Source of the DNA: Micromonospora tulbaghiae
Lineage (GTDB): Bacteria > Actinomycetota > Actinomycetes > Mycobacteriales > Micromonosporaceae
Direction of reading: 5' to 3'
Length of the DNA stretch: 47,929 nt
Assembly (NCBI RefSeq): GCF_900091605.1
Contig: NZ_FMCQ01000006.1
Span: forward strand, 1 to 47,929
Each line of letters opens with the position of its first letter. Within the stretch, counting starts at the first letter, position 1. This document shows, piece by piece, positions 31,868 to 38,077 of this stretch. The notes under the pieces were generated by a model. That model saw only the letters and a list, made by a program, of their open reading frames with translations, was not told the DNA's origin and ran no database searches. The translations under genes and the position numbers were made by a program.

Positions 31868-31873
31868 TAACCT
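31868..31873 (+). promoter_or_regulatory. Leaderless promoter -10 TAACCT
   Basis: TAACCT ends seven bases before GTG 31881 of the membrane protein, and there is no clear ribosome site. Confidence 0.4.
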
Positions 31874-31880
31874 CGGCCCG

Positions 31881-32417
31881 GTGTCCGCCCGCCGCGCCGC
31901 ACTGTCCGCCCTCGTCGCCCTGATCGCCGTCCACATCGGCTGCACCCTGGTCGCGCTCGCGGCCTACAGCCACCGCATCGGCGTGGTGACCCACGACGGC
32001 GCCAGTTTCCCGGTGGAGCTGCTCGACGCCGTGGTGCCCCTCCGCGACCTGCTGCCCGCCGTGCTCTGGCTGCTGCCGGTCACGCTGCTCGTCACGTTCG
32101 CGGCCCTCGGCTCCTGGGCCGCCCGGCGGACCGTCCGTCCCGACGACGAGCGGCTGCCGAGGGCGGCGTGGACCGCCGGCATCGCCGCGGTGCTGCTCAA
32201 CCCGCTCGCGGCCGTGCGCTACGCGTCCGCCACCGCGAACGGCGGCGAGTACATGCGTACGGTGCAGGTGGAGACCACCCTCCTGGTGCTCGCCGCCGCC
32301 GTGGCCACCACGATGAGCGCGCTCGCCGTCGCCGGGTTCGTGCGGCGCTCCGACACGGCGAGCCCGGCGTCGCGGCGGATGCGGGACTGGTCCGCGGACC
32401 CGGCGGAACGCGAGTGA
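31881..32417 (+). CDS. Four-helix membrane protein of unknown function
   Basis: A 178-residue protein with hydrophobic segments at about 5-30 (LSALVALIAVHIGCTLVALAAY), 55-80 (LLPAVLWLLPVTLLVTFAALGSWAA), 95-115 (AWTAGIAAVLLNPLAAV) and 130-150 (TTLLVLAAAVATTMSALAVAGFV). Outside these there is a short loop (SHRIGVVTHDGASFPVELLDAVVPLRD) and a charged C-terminus. No known family is seen. Its GTG follows TAACCT by seven bases. It follows the D-amino-acid oxidase gene by 63 bases but probably has its own promoter. Confidence 0.7.
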   Translation: MSARRAALSALVALIAVHIGCTLVALAAYSHRIGVVTHDGASFPVELLDAVVPLRDLLPAVLWLLPVTLLVTFAALGSWAARRTVRPDDERLPRAAWTAGIAAVLLNPLAAVRYASATANGGEYMRTVQVETTLLVLAAAVATTMSALAVAGFVRRSDTASPASRRMRDWSADPAERE

Positions 32418-32478
32418 CCTGCCGCTCAGGCGCGCGGGCTGGCGGCTGACTGACCAGGAGCAGCGCGGCGTGGACCGG

Positions 32479-32520
32479 TCAGGAATCGAGAAGCATCGCG
32501 CGGGCGGGCGGACCTAGCGT
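32479..32520 (+). promoter_or_regulatory. Conserved promoter element, copy 1 (TCAGGAATCGAGAAGC box)
   Basis: The 16 bases TCAGGAATCGAGAAGC (32479-32494) are followed after 20 bases by TAGCGT (32515-32520); the small membrane protein gene starts 52 bases later. Identical box, spacer length, -10 and leader length are found on the minus strand at 24378-24419. It lies in the 155-base gap 32418-32572, which otherwise holds no gene. Confidence 0.6.
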
Positions 32521-32572
32521 TTCCGGCACGGGCCACCCGCCGGGGCGGCCACCGGGGAAAGGTCGCCGACCC

Positions 32573-32785
32573 ATGGACGCACGCATCCGTCAGCTGCACC
32601 GCTGGTTCTCCGTCGCCTTCACCGTGACCGTCGTGGTCACGTTCGTGGCGCTGGCCCAGAAGGACCCGATCGTGTGGGTCTCCTACGTGCCGCTGCTCCC
32701 GCTCGCCCTGCTCCTGATCAGTGGCCTCTACCTGTTCGCGCTGCCGTACCTGCGGCGTCGCCGCGCCGCCGCACGCCCGCGCTGA
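32573..32785 (+). CDS. Small two-helix membrane protein
   Basis: A 70-residue protein with two membrane helices: IRQLHRWFSVAFTVTVVVTFVALAQK and VSYVPLLPLALLLISGLYLFALPYLRRRR. It ends in a basic tail (RRRRAAARPR). No family name is known to me; small proteins of this kind are common in actinomycetes. It has GGGGAAAGG ahead of the ATG and a promoter with the TCAGGAATCGAGAAGC box described separately. The next gene, a PfkB-type kinase, starts 43 bases downstream on the same strand and might be co-transcribed. Confidence 0.75.
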   Translation: MDARIRQLHRWFSVAFTVTVVVTFVALAQKDPIVWVSYVPLLPLALLLISGLYLFALPYLRRRRAAARPR

Positions 32786-32827
32786 CCTGGGGGATTACCG
32801 GGGCCGGTCAGCGGGCAACACTGGCGG

Positions 32828-33769
32828 ATGGACCAGAAGGTGATGGTGTTCGCCCCGGCCCCGCTGCTGACAGTGACCATCGAGCAGCAGGGGGAGGCGA
32901 CCGAGCTGCATCTGCACCCGGGCGGGCAGGGGGTGTGGCAGACCCGGATGATCGCTGCGCTCGGTGTGCCGGTGACCATGTGCGTGGGCCTCGGCGGCGA
33001 GGTCGGCGACGCGGTCCGCAAGCTGCTCGACGACGAGGACGTCACGGTACGGGTGGTGCGGCGGGAGTCCGGCACCGGCTGGTACGTGCACGACCGGCGC
33101 GACGGTGAGCGGACCGAGATCGCCGAGCACCCGGGCGCGCCCATGGTGCGGCACGACATCGACGAGCTGTACACGGTGACGCTCACCGAAGGGCTGCGCG
33201 CGCCGGTCAGCGTGCTCAGCGGACCGGCCGATCCGCAGGTGGTGGATCCGGACATCTACCGCCGGCTCGCCGCCGACCTGAGCGCCAACGGCGGGACGGT
33301 GGTGGCCGACCTTTCCGGGCCGTACCTGGAAGCGGTGCTCGACGGCGGCGTGAGCGTGCTGAAGGTCAGCCACGAGGAACTGCTCGACGACGGCCTGGCC
33401 AAGGACGACAGCGTCGAGGCGCTGCGCGACGCCGGCCGCCGCTGCCAGGAACGGGGCGCGCGGACGGTGCTGATCAGCCGGGCGGGGGAGCCGGCGCTGG
33501 CGCTGCCGGAGGACGGCGAGGCGCTGCTGGTGCACGCCCCGCCGCTGGAGCTGGCCGACCACCGGGGCGCCGGTGACTCGATGACCGCCGGGGTCGCCGC
33601 CGTGCTGGCCCGGGGCGGGGACATGCGGGAGGCGCTGCACGTCGGCGCCGCCGCCGGCGCGCTGAACGTGACCCGGCACGGGCTCGGCACCGGCCGGGCC
33701 GAGGCGGTACGCGAACTGGCCGGCCGGGTGCGGTTGACCCCGCTGGACGGTGGCGACGATGACGGCTGA
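32828..33769 (+). CDS. PfkB family carbohydrate kinase, 1-phosphofructokinase-like
   Basis: A 313-residue ribokinase-fold enzyme: MVFAPAPLLTVTIEQQ at the N-terminus, PGGQGVWQTRMIAALGVPVTMCVGLGGEVGDAVRKLLDDE with the GG motif of substrate binding, and GAGDSMTAGVAAVLARGG (247-264), the PfkB signature 2 with catalytic Asp250. The N-terminus and the central hairpin resemble 1-phosphofructokinase or tagatose-6-phosphate kinase. It should phosphorylate a sugar or sugar phosphate with ATP. Its 3' end overlaps the SurE gene by 11 bases, so the two form an operon. No PTS genes are nearby, so the substrate is uncertain. Confidence 0.85.
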   Translation: MDQKVMVFAPAPLLTVTIEQQGEATELHLHPGGQGVWQTRMIAALGVPVTMCVGLGGEVGDAVRKLLDDEDVTVRVVRRESGTGWYVHDRRDGERTEIAEHPGAPMVRHDIDELYTVTLTEGLRAPVSVLSGPADPQVVDPDIYRRLAADLSANGGTVVADLSGPYLEAVLDGGVSVLKVSHEELLDDGLAKDDSVEALRDAGRRCQERGARTVLISRAGEPALALPEDGEALLVHAPPLELADHRGAGDSMTAGVAAVLARGGDMREALHVGAAAGALNVTRHGLGTGRAEAVRELAGRVRLTPLDGGDDDG

Positions 33770-34589
33770 CCGGCCACCCCGGGTGCTGGTGACCAACGAC
33801 GACGGCGTGCACGCCCCCGGCATCCGCGCGCTGGCCCGGGCCGCGTACGAGCGTGGGCTGGACGTGGTGGTCGCCGCGCCGGAGGCCGAGGCGAGCGGGA
33901 TGAGCGCGGCGCTGTCCGCGGTGACCGAGGACGGGCGGCTGGTGTTCCGCGAGACCGAGCTGGACGGCCTGCCCGACGTGCCCGCGTACGCGGTGGCCGC
34001 CTCACCGGCGTACATCGCGGTGCTGGCCGGCCTCGGGGTGTTCGGGCCGGTACCGGACCTGCTGCTGTCCGGCATCAACCGGGGCGCGAACGCGGGCCAC
34101 GCGGTCCTGCACTCCGGCACCGTCGGCGCGGCGCTGACCGCCGGCAACAACGGCATCCGCGCGCTCGCCGTGTCGCTCGACGTGCTCACCCCGGCGGCGG
34201 CGAGCGCCGGCAGCGGTGGCGCGGCGATCGCGGTGCTGGACAGCGTGGACGACGAGTCCCGCCACTGGTCGACCGCCGCCGAGCTGGCCGCGACGCTGCT
34301 GCCCTGGCTGGCCGCCGCGGATCCGGGCACCGTGCTCAACCTCAACGTGCCCGACCTGCCGGCCGATCAGGTGGCCGGTCTGCGCCAGGCGACGCTGGCC
34401 CCGTTCGGTCAGGTACAGGTGTCGGTCGCCGAGCGCGGTGAGGGCTTCGTGCGTACGGCGGTGGAGGAGAATGCGGTCCGCGCGGTCCCCGGCACCGACA
34501 TCGCGTGGCTGGCCGAAGGGTACGCCGCGGTCACAGCGATCCGGGCGCTCGGGCACCTGCCCGACGTGGAGCTGCCGGTCGACGGCTGA
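33759..34589 (+). CDS. surE: 5'/3'-nucleotidase SurE
   Basis: A 276-residue SurE protein with the metal-binding start VLVTNDDGVHAPGIRAL (NDDG at 13-16) and the signature LLLSGINRGANAGHAVLHSGTVGAALTAGNNGIRALAVSLD. A later LNLNVPDLPADQV is the usual dimer-strand segment. It dephosphorylates nucleoside monophosphates and short polyphosphates with a divalent metal, often in stress. ATG 33759 has GGTGG at five bases and overlaps the kinase stop; GTG 33750 is a near alternative. It is followed by a strong hairpin. Confidence 0.92.
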   Translation: MTADRPPRVLVTNDDGVHAPGIRALARAAYERGLDVVVAAPEAEASGMSAALSAVTEDGRLVFRETELDGLPDVPAYAVAASPAYIAVLAGLGVFGPVPDLLLSGINRGANAGHAVLHSGTVGAALTAGNNGIRALAVSLDVLTPAAASAGSGGAAIAVLDSVDDESRHWSTAAELAATLLPWLAAADPGTVLNLNVPDLPADQVAGLRQATLAPFGQVQVSVAERGEGFVRTAVEENAVRAVPGTDIAWLAEGYAAVTAIRALGHLPDVELPVDG

Positions 34590-34597
34590 GGACGGCT

Positions 34598-34631
34598 CCG
34601 CCCCGCCACCGTGACACGGGTGGCGGGGCGG
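34598..34631. terminator. Bidirectional hairpin terminator
   Basis: A perfect 13-bp stem (CCGCCCCGCCACC at 34598-34610, GGTGGCGGGGCGG at 34619-34631) with an 8-base loop, between surE and the converging small gene. Confidence 0.75.
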
Positions 34632-34641
34632 AACCGGTCGT

Positions 34642-34869
34642 TCACTCGCCGGCGGCGCGGCGGCGGTCGGCCTCGGCGTCGGCGGCGCCCACCGGGGTGC
34701 CGTCGCTGTCCCGGTCGGCCCGGGACAGATCCACGTCGGCGCCGGCCCGGGCGGCGTCGGCAGCCGCGTCGTCAGCGCCGACGACCTCACCGCCGCCGGT
34801 CTGCCCGTCGTCCGGGACCAGCTGCCCGGCAGTGGCCAGCCCGATCGGTGCGTACCTGGGGTCGGTCAT
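34642..34869 (-). CDS. Small acidic hypothetical protein
   Basis: A 75-residue, very acidic, Ala/Asp-rich protein: MTDPRYAPIGLATAGQLVPDDGQTGGGEVVGADDAAADAARAGADVDLSRADRDSDGTPVGAADAEADRRRAAGE. No fold or signal is visible and it is likely intrinsically disordered. Real coding is supported by GAGGAGG five bases before the ATG at 34869 and by its own hairpin terminator. The frame upstream of this ATG looks like a shadow. It lies between surE and the alpha/beta hydrolase. Confidence 0.6.
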   Translation of the reverse strand: MTDPRYAPIGLATAGQLVPDDGQTGGGEVVGADDAAADAARAGADVDLSRADRDSDGTPVGAADAEADRRRAAGE

Positions 34870-34942
34870 CTCGTCCTCCTCACCGGTGCTCCTGGTGAAG
34901 CGGTACCCCGGGACGGGACGCGGCAACCGCGCGGGGCCGGCG

Positions 34943-35764
34943 TCAGCGGTCGAGGAAGGCCAGGGTGACCGCGGCGAACAGCGGCGACTGGTCGATGTCG
35001 TAGTGGGTCAGGCCGGGCAGGATCGCCAGCGCGTGCCCGCCCGCGGGCCGGCCCTCGCCCGCCCAGCCGCCGTCGCGCAGCCCGCCGTCGAGCAGCCCGA
35101 ACACCTCGACGAAGTGGCTCGGCGGGGCCATGTCGGCGTCGGCGGCGACGACGAGCGTCGGCACCCGCAGGGCGCGTACCTGCTCGGTGAAGTCGAAGTC
35201 CTTCCGCATCGCCTCGCCGATCTTGTCGAGCAGCCGGGGAAAGTCCTCCGGGCGGGGCGCGACCCGCTGGTACAGCTCGTACATCGGGGTGTCCTTCATG
35301 TACTCGGCGGCCGCGGCGTTGACCTGGCCCTGCTGCGCCAGCAGCTCCGGGTAGACGGCGTCGCGGCGGATGTGCGCGGACGCCGCGACCAGCCGCCCGA
35401 CCTTTTCCGGGTGCCGGAACCCGGTGTGCAGGGCGACGCCGCCGCCGAGGGAGAAGCCGACCACGTCCGGCCGGTCCAGGCCGAGGTGGTCGATCAGCGC
35501 GGCGACGTCGTCGGCCATCAGCGCCATGTCGAGCGGCCGGTCCACGTCGGCGGTGCGGCCGTGGCCCTGGAGGTCCACCAGGATCACCTGGTGCTTAGCG
35601 GTCAGCGCGGGCAGGATCGGCGCGAACATCTCGCCGGAGCAGAGCCCGCCGTGCAGCAGGATCATCGGCCGGCCCTCGCCGTGCGTCTCGTGGTAGAGAT
35701 GAACGCCGTTTACGTCGGCGTACCGCCCCGGGGCGTGGGTCTCGTCGCGCTGCGCAGTGGTCAT
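34943..35764 (-). CDS. Alpha/beta hydrolase
   Basis: A 273-residue alpha/beta-hydrolase-fold protein: PMILLHGGLCSGEMFAPILPAL (oxyanion region), VILVDLQGHGRTADVDRP, VVGFSLGGGVALHTGFRHPEKV with nucleophile Ser in GFSLGG, VPTLVVAADADMAPPSHFVEVFGLL for the acid and a final catalytic His in LPGLTHYDI. It has no signal peptide, so it is cytoplasmic. It starts with GAGGAGC about six bases ahead. It is divergent from the sigma factor gene. Such hydrolases often flank SigG/SigJ-type sigma genes and may belong to their regulon. Substrate unknown. Confidence 0.9.
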   Translation of the reverse strand: MTTAQRDETHAPGRYADVNGVHLYHETHGEGRPMILLHGGLCSGEMFAPILPALTAKHQVILVDLQGHGRTADVDRPLDMALMADDVAALIDHLGLDRPDVVGFSLGGGVALHTGFRHPEKVGRLVAASAHIRRDAVYPELLAQQGQVNAAAAEYMKDTPMYELYQRVAPRPEDFPRLLDKIGEAMRKDFDFTEQVRALRVPTLVVAADADMAPPSHFVEVFGLLDGGLRDGGWAGEGRPAGGHALAILPGLTHYDIDQSPLFAAVTLAFLDR

Positions 35765-35868
35765 CGGTGCTCCTCGGACGTGGTGACCTGACGACTGTCG
35801 GACCGGGCGGGCGGGGCGTACTCATCGGCACGGGCTCGAACGTGCTCGCGTCGACGCAGCATGTGGGC

Positions 35869-35874
35869 TAGTTT
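35869..35874 (+). promoter_or_regulatory. Leaderless promoter -10 TAGTTT, decides sigma start
   Basis: TAGTTT ends seven bases before GTG 35882, making it the most likely start of the sigma factor rather than ATG 35861, which would lie upstream of the -10. Confidence 0.45.
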
Positions 35875-35881
35875 CAGCCAG

Positions 35882-36895
35882 GTGAGCGAGGTGGCGAGCG
35901 TCCCCGTCGAGGCGCAACTCGAGGCGTACCGGTCGGAGCTGACCGGTTACTGCTACCGGATGCTGGGTTCGGCCTTCGAGGCCGAGGACGCGGTGCAGGA
36001 CACGTTCGTCCGGGCCTGGCGCAACTTCGACAAGTTCGAGGGGCGGTCCGCGCTGCGGACCTGGCTCTACCGGATCGCCACGAACGTCTGCCTCACCATG
36101 TCCACCAGCGCGCAGCGCCGGGTCCGGCCGATGGACCTCGGCCCGGCGGGCATCGGCACCGCCACCCATCCCGGCGAGCCGCGCCCGGAGCAGATCTGGC
36201 TCGGCCCGGCGCCCGACGGCCGGGTGCTGCCCGAGGTCGCCGACCCGGCCGAGGTCGTCGCCGGCCGGGAGTCGGTCCGGCTGGCGTTCGTCGCGGCGTT
36301 GCAGCACCTGCCGCCGAAGCAGCGGGCCGTGCTGATCCTGCGCGAGGTGCTGGCCTGGTCGGCCCAGGAGGTCGCCGACCTGCTCGACACGTCGGTGGCG
36401 AGCGTCAACAGCGCGCTGCAACGGGCGCGCGCCACGATCGCCTCGGCCGACACCGGGGCCGACGTACGCCGGCCGCTGGACACCGAGCAGCAGGCGCTGC
36501 TCGCCCGCTACGTGCGCGCCTTCGAGGCGTACGACCTGGCGGCGCTCACCGCGCTGCTGCACGAGGACGCGACGCTGTCGATGCCGCCGCTGCCGCTGTG
36601 GCTGCGCGGACCCGAGCACATCGCCGCGTGGATGGCCGGCACCGGTAGCGGCTGCCGCGGCTCCCGCCTGGTGCCGACCGCCGCCAACGGGATGCCGGCG
36701 TTCGGGCACTACCGGCGCGACCCCGACGGCTCAGGCCACGTGCCCTGGGCGCTGATCGTGATCGGCGTCTCCGGCGGCCGGATCACGTCGCTCAACAACT
36801 TCCTCGACGTCGACCGCCTGTTCCCGCTGTTCGGGCTGCCCGCCCGGCTGGAGGAGGGCGCCGGCCAGCCCGAGCAGGCCCGCGAGCTCGCGTAG
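35882..36895 (+). CDS. ECF-type RNA polymerase sigma factor with SnoaL-like C-terminal domain (SigG/SigJ-like)
   Basis: A 337-residue sigma factor from this start. Region 2 is at about 15-80 (YRSELTGYCYRMLGSAFEAEDAVQDTFVRAWRNFDKFEGRSALRTWLYRIATNVCLTM), region 4 at about 140-190 (LPPKQRAVLILREVLAWSAQEVADLLDTSVASVNSALQRARA). The last 120 residues are an NTF2/SnoaL-like domain (RYVRAFEAYDLAALTALLHEDATLSMPPLPLWLRG), as in the SigG/SigJ groups, where it helps control activity without an anti-sigma factor. GTG 35882 is preferred over ATG 35861 because TAGTTT lies seven bases before it. The 3' end is overlapped by the antisense STAS gene for 165 bases. Confidence 0.88.
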   Translation: MSEVASVPVEAQLEAYRSELTGYCYRMLGSAFEAEDAVQDTFVRAWRNFDKFEGRSALRTWLYRIATNVCLTMSTSAQRRVRPMDLGPAGIGTATHPGEPRPEQIWLGPAPDGRVLPEVADPAEVVAGRESVRLAFVAALQHLPPKQRAVLILREVLAWSAQEVADLLDTSVASVNSALQRARATIASADTGADVRRPLDTEQQALLARYVRAFEAYDLAALTALLHEDATLSMPPLPLWLRGPEHIAAWMAGTGSGCRGSRLVPTAANGMPAFGHYRRDPDGSGHVPWALIVIGVSGGRITSLNNFLDVDRLFPLFGLPARLEEGAGQPEQARELA

Positions 36896-37132
36896 GTCGT
36901 CGCCCGCGCCGCGTACCTCCAGCCGCCAGCCGAACCGCCGGGCGGTCAGGCGCATCCGGGCCAGCACCTCGACCGTGACGAGGTCGGGCGCGGTCACCGC
37001 GGACACGTCGCACACCACCACGCCCCGGTCGCGGCCGCGCAGCGCCTCGGCCAGTTCGGCGCAGCGGGCCGCGATGTCCGCGCGGGTCGGCGTCCCGTCG
37101 CCCAGGCAGAGCATGTGGGTGATCACACGCAT
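36731..37132 (-). CDS. STAS domain protein (anti-sigma factor antagonist-like)
   Basis: A 133-residue protein with a STAS-like fold in residues 1-95: MRVITHMLCLGDGTPTRADIAARCAELAEALRGRDRGVVVCDVSAVTAPDLVTVEVLARMRLTARRFGWRLEVRGAGDDLRELAGLLGLAGAL. VVCDVSAVTAPDLVTVEVLAR matches the phosphorylation-loop region of anti-sigma antagonists, with Ser/Thr candidates but no clear SpoIIAA-type Ser, so its type is unsure. The last 38 residues are antisense to the end of the sigma gene and may be only a readthrough tail. It is divergent from the winged-helix gene. Confidence 0.75.
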   Translation of the reverse strand: MRVITHMLCLGDGTPTRADIAARCAELAEALRGRDRGVVVCDVSAVTAPDLVTVEVLARMRLTARRFGWRLEVRGAGDDLRELAGLLGLAGALLQPGGQPEQREQAVDVEEVVERRDPAAGDADHDQRPGHVA

Positions 37133-37401
37133 TGGACCGCCGTACGTCCCGGCTCTCATCGGTACGCGCGATGCCCGCGCAATTTGCCTCGAACACCTTG
37201 TTGCAGGCCGTTACATCGACGTTAACTGCTATACCAATCATCGGTGCTCGGCTATATGATCCCGGTAGTTCACCCCGAAGCCTCACGAAATCGCAGCTCC
37301 CGCACCCCTCGGGTCGAACTCCGCAAGCCAGGCGCCTCCGCATCGTCGTGCCTGGCGACCGCCCGGCGTTGTGGTTCGGCCTGCCGGAAAGGTGGGAACG
37401 G
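37133..37401 (+). promoter_or_regulatory. AT-rich intergenic region before winged-helix gene
   Basis: This 269-base gap between divergent genes includes an unusually AT-rich stretch (37180-37265) with -10-like hexamers TATACC (37230-37235) and TATGAT (37255-37260). I see no clear -35 and no gene in it. Confidence 0.35.
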
Positions 37402-37893
37402 ATGACAGGGCTCCCGTCCTTGGTCATCGGCATCGCGTCCTCGTCGGCCGAACGCCGGCAGCTCGCCCAACTGCTCGGCGGCACCGAGTCGTTCCTGATC
37501 GTGTCCAGCGCCCATCAGGCCCGCCGCTTCCTCGACCTGGTACGCCGGCCCGCGCTCGCCCCGGCGCCGCATCCGCCCGTGGCCGACGAGGCGCCGGCCG
37601 AGCCGCCCGGGCGGGGGCTGGCCGTCGACTCCGACCGGCGGGTGCTGCGCTGGCGGGAGCGGGAGATCGGGTTGACGCCGCTGGAGCACGACCTGCTCGT
37701 CTGTCTCACCGGTACGCCCGGCCAGGTGTGGACGTACGCCCGGCTGCACCGCGCCGTATGGGGCAACGACCACCTCGGGCGGGGCTCGGACATGCACTCC
37801 GTGGTACGCCGCCTCCGCCGCAAGCTGGGTCGCCTGGACGCCCCCGCCACCATCCACGCGGTGAGAGGCGTAGGTTTCCGCCTCACCCCCTGA
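37402..37893 (+). CDS. Winged-helix (OmpR-like) regulator with degenerate receiver-like head
   Basis: A 163-residue protein. The C-terminal 95 residues are a winged helix of the OmpR/Trans_reg_C kind: DSDRRVLRWREREIGLTPLEHDLLVCLTGTPGQVWTYARLHRAVWGNDHLGRGSDMHSVVRRLRRKLGRLDAPATIHAVRGVGFRL. The N-terminus (LVIGIASSSAERRQLAQLLGGTESFLIVSSAHQARRFLDLV) looks like a degenerate receiver without the acidic phosphorylation site, joined by a Pro-rich linker. ATG 37402 has GGAAAGG/GGGAA ahead. Its paralogue is at 42735-43286, on the other side of the subtilisin gene, with the same domain order and linker style. Confidence 0.85.
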   Translation: MTGLPSLVIGIASSSAERRQLAQLLGGTESFLIVSSAHQARRFLDLVRRPALAPAPHPPVADEAPAEPPGRGLAVDSDRRVLRWREREIGLTPLEHDLLVCLTGTPGQVWTYARLHRAVWGNDHLGRGSDMHSVVRRLRRKLGRLDAPATIHAVRGVGFRLTP

Positions 37894-37912
37894 CGCGCCA
37901 GCTCTCCCCGTC

Positions 37913-37979
37913 GATCTTGCACTTGCGGCCCTCAGGGTGGGGCATTTATGTGCCTTGTCCGGGCAGTAAGTGCAAGATC
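37913..37979. repeat. Perfect 12-bp inverted repeat element
   Basis: GATCTTGCACTT (37913-37924) and AAGTGCAAGATC (37968-37979) form a perfect 12-bp inverted repeat with a 43-base spacer. Inside, GCCC (37928-37931) can pair with GGGC (37961-37964). It sits in the intergenic space downstream of the winged-helix gene and looks like a REP/MITE-like dispersed element or a terminator. Confidence 0.6.
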
Positions 37980-37980
37980 A

Positions 37981-38010
37981 GCGGGAGCGGGAGCGGGAGC
38001 GGGAGCGGGG
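37981..38010. repeat. GCGGGA hexanucleotide tandem repeat
   Basis: Five consecutive 6-bp units (GCGGGA four times and GCGGGG once) directly follow the inverted repeat. It is non-coding and may be polymorphic in length. Confidence 0.75.
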
Positions 38011-38025
38011 GCCGAGAACGTGGGG

Positions 38026-38059
38026 CGGCCCGCCCGGTGCGCTTGCGCCGGGCGGGCCG
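38026..38059. terminator. Hairpin terminator between winged-helix and subtilisin genes
   Basis: A perfect 12-bp stem (CGGCCCGCCCGG at 38026-38037, CCGGGCGGGCCG at 38048-38059) with a 10-base loop lies just beyond the subtilisin stop. Confidence 0.7.
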
Positions 38060-38077
38060 TCCTCGTCGGGTGCCGGG

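Noticed and set aside
32470..32517. A 15-codon open frame starting GTG 32470 with GGAGC ahead
   Set aside because: It overlaps the conserved promoter box, so the conservation is better explained by regulation than by a peptide.
37981..38010. Tandem hexamers considered as a CRISPR or origin repeat
   Set aside because: Units are 6 bp with no spacers and no cas genes nearby; simple repeat only.
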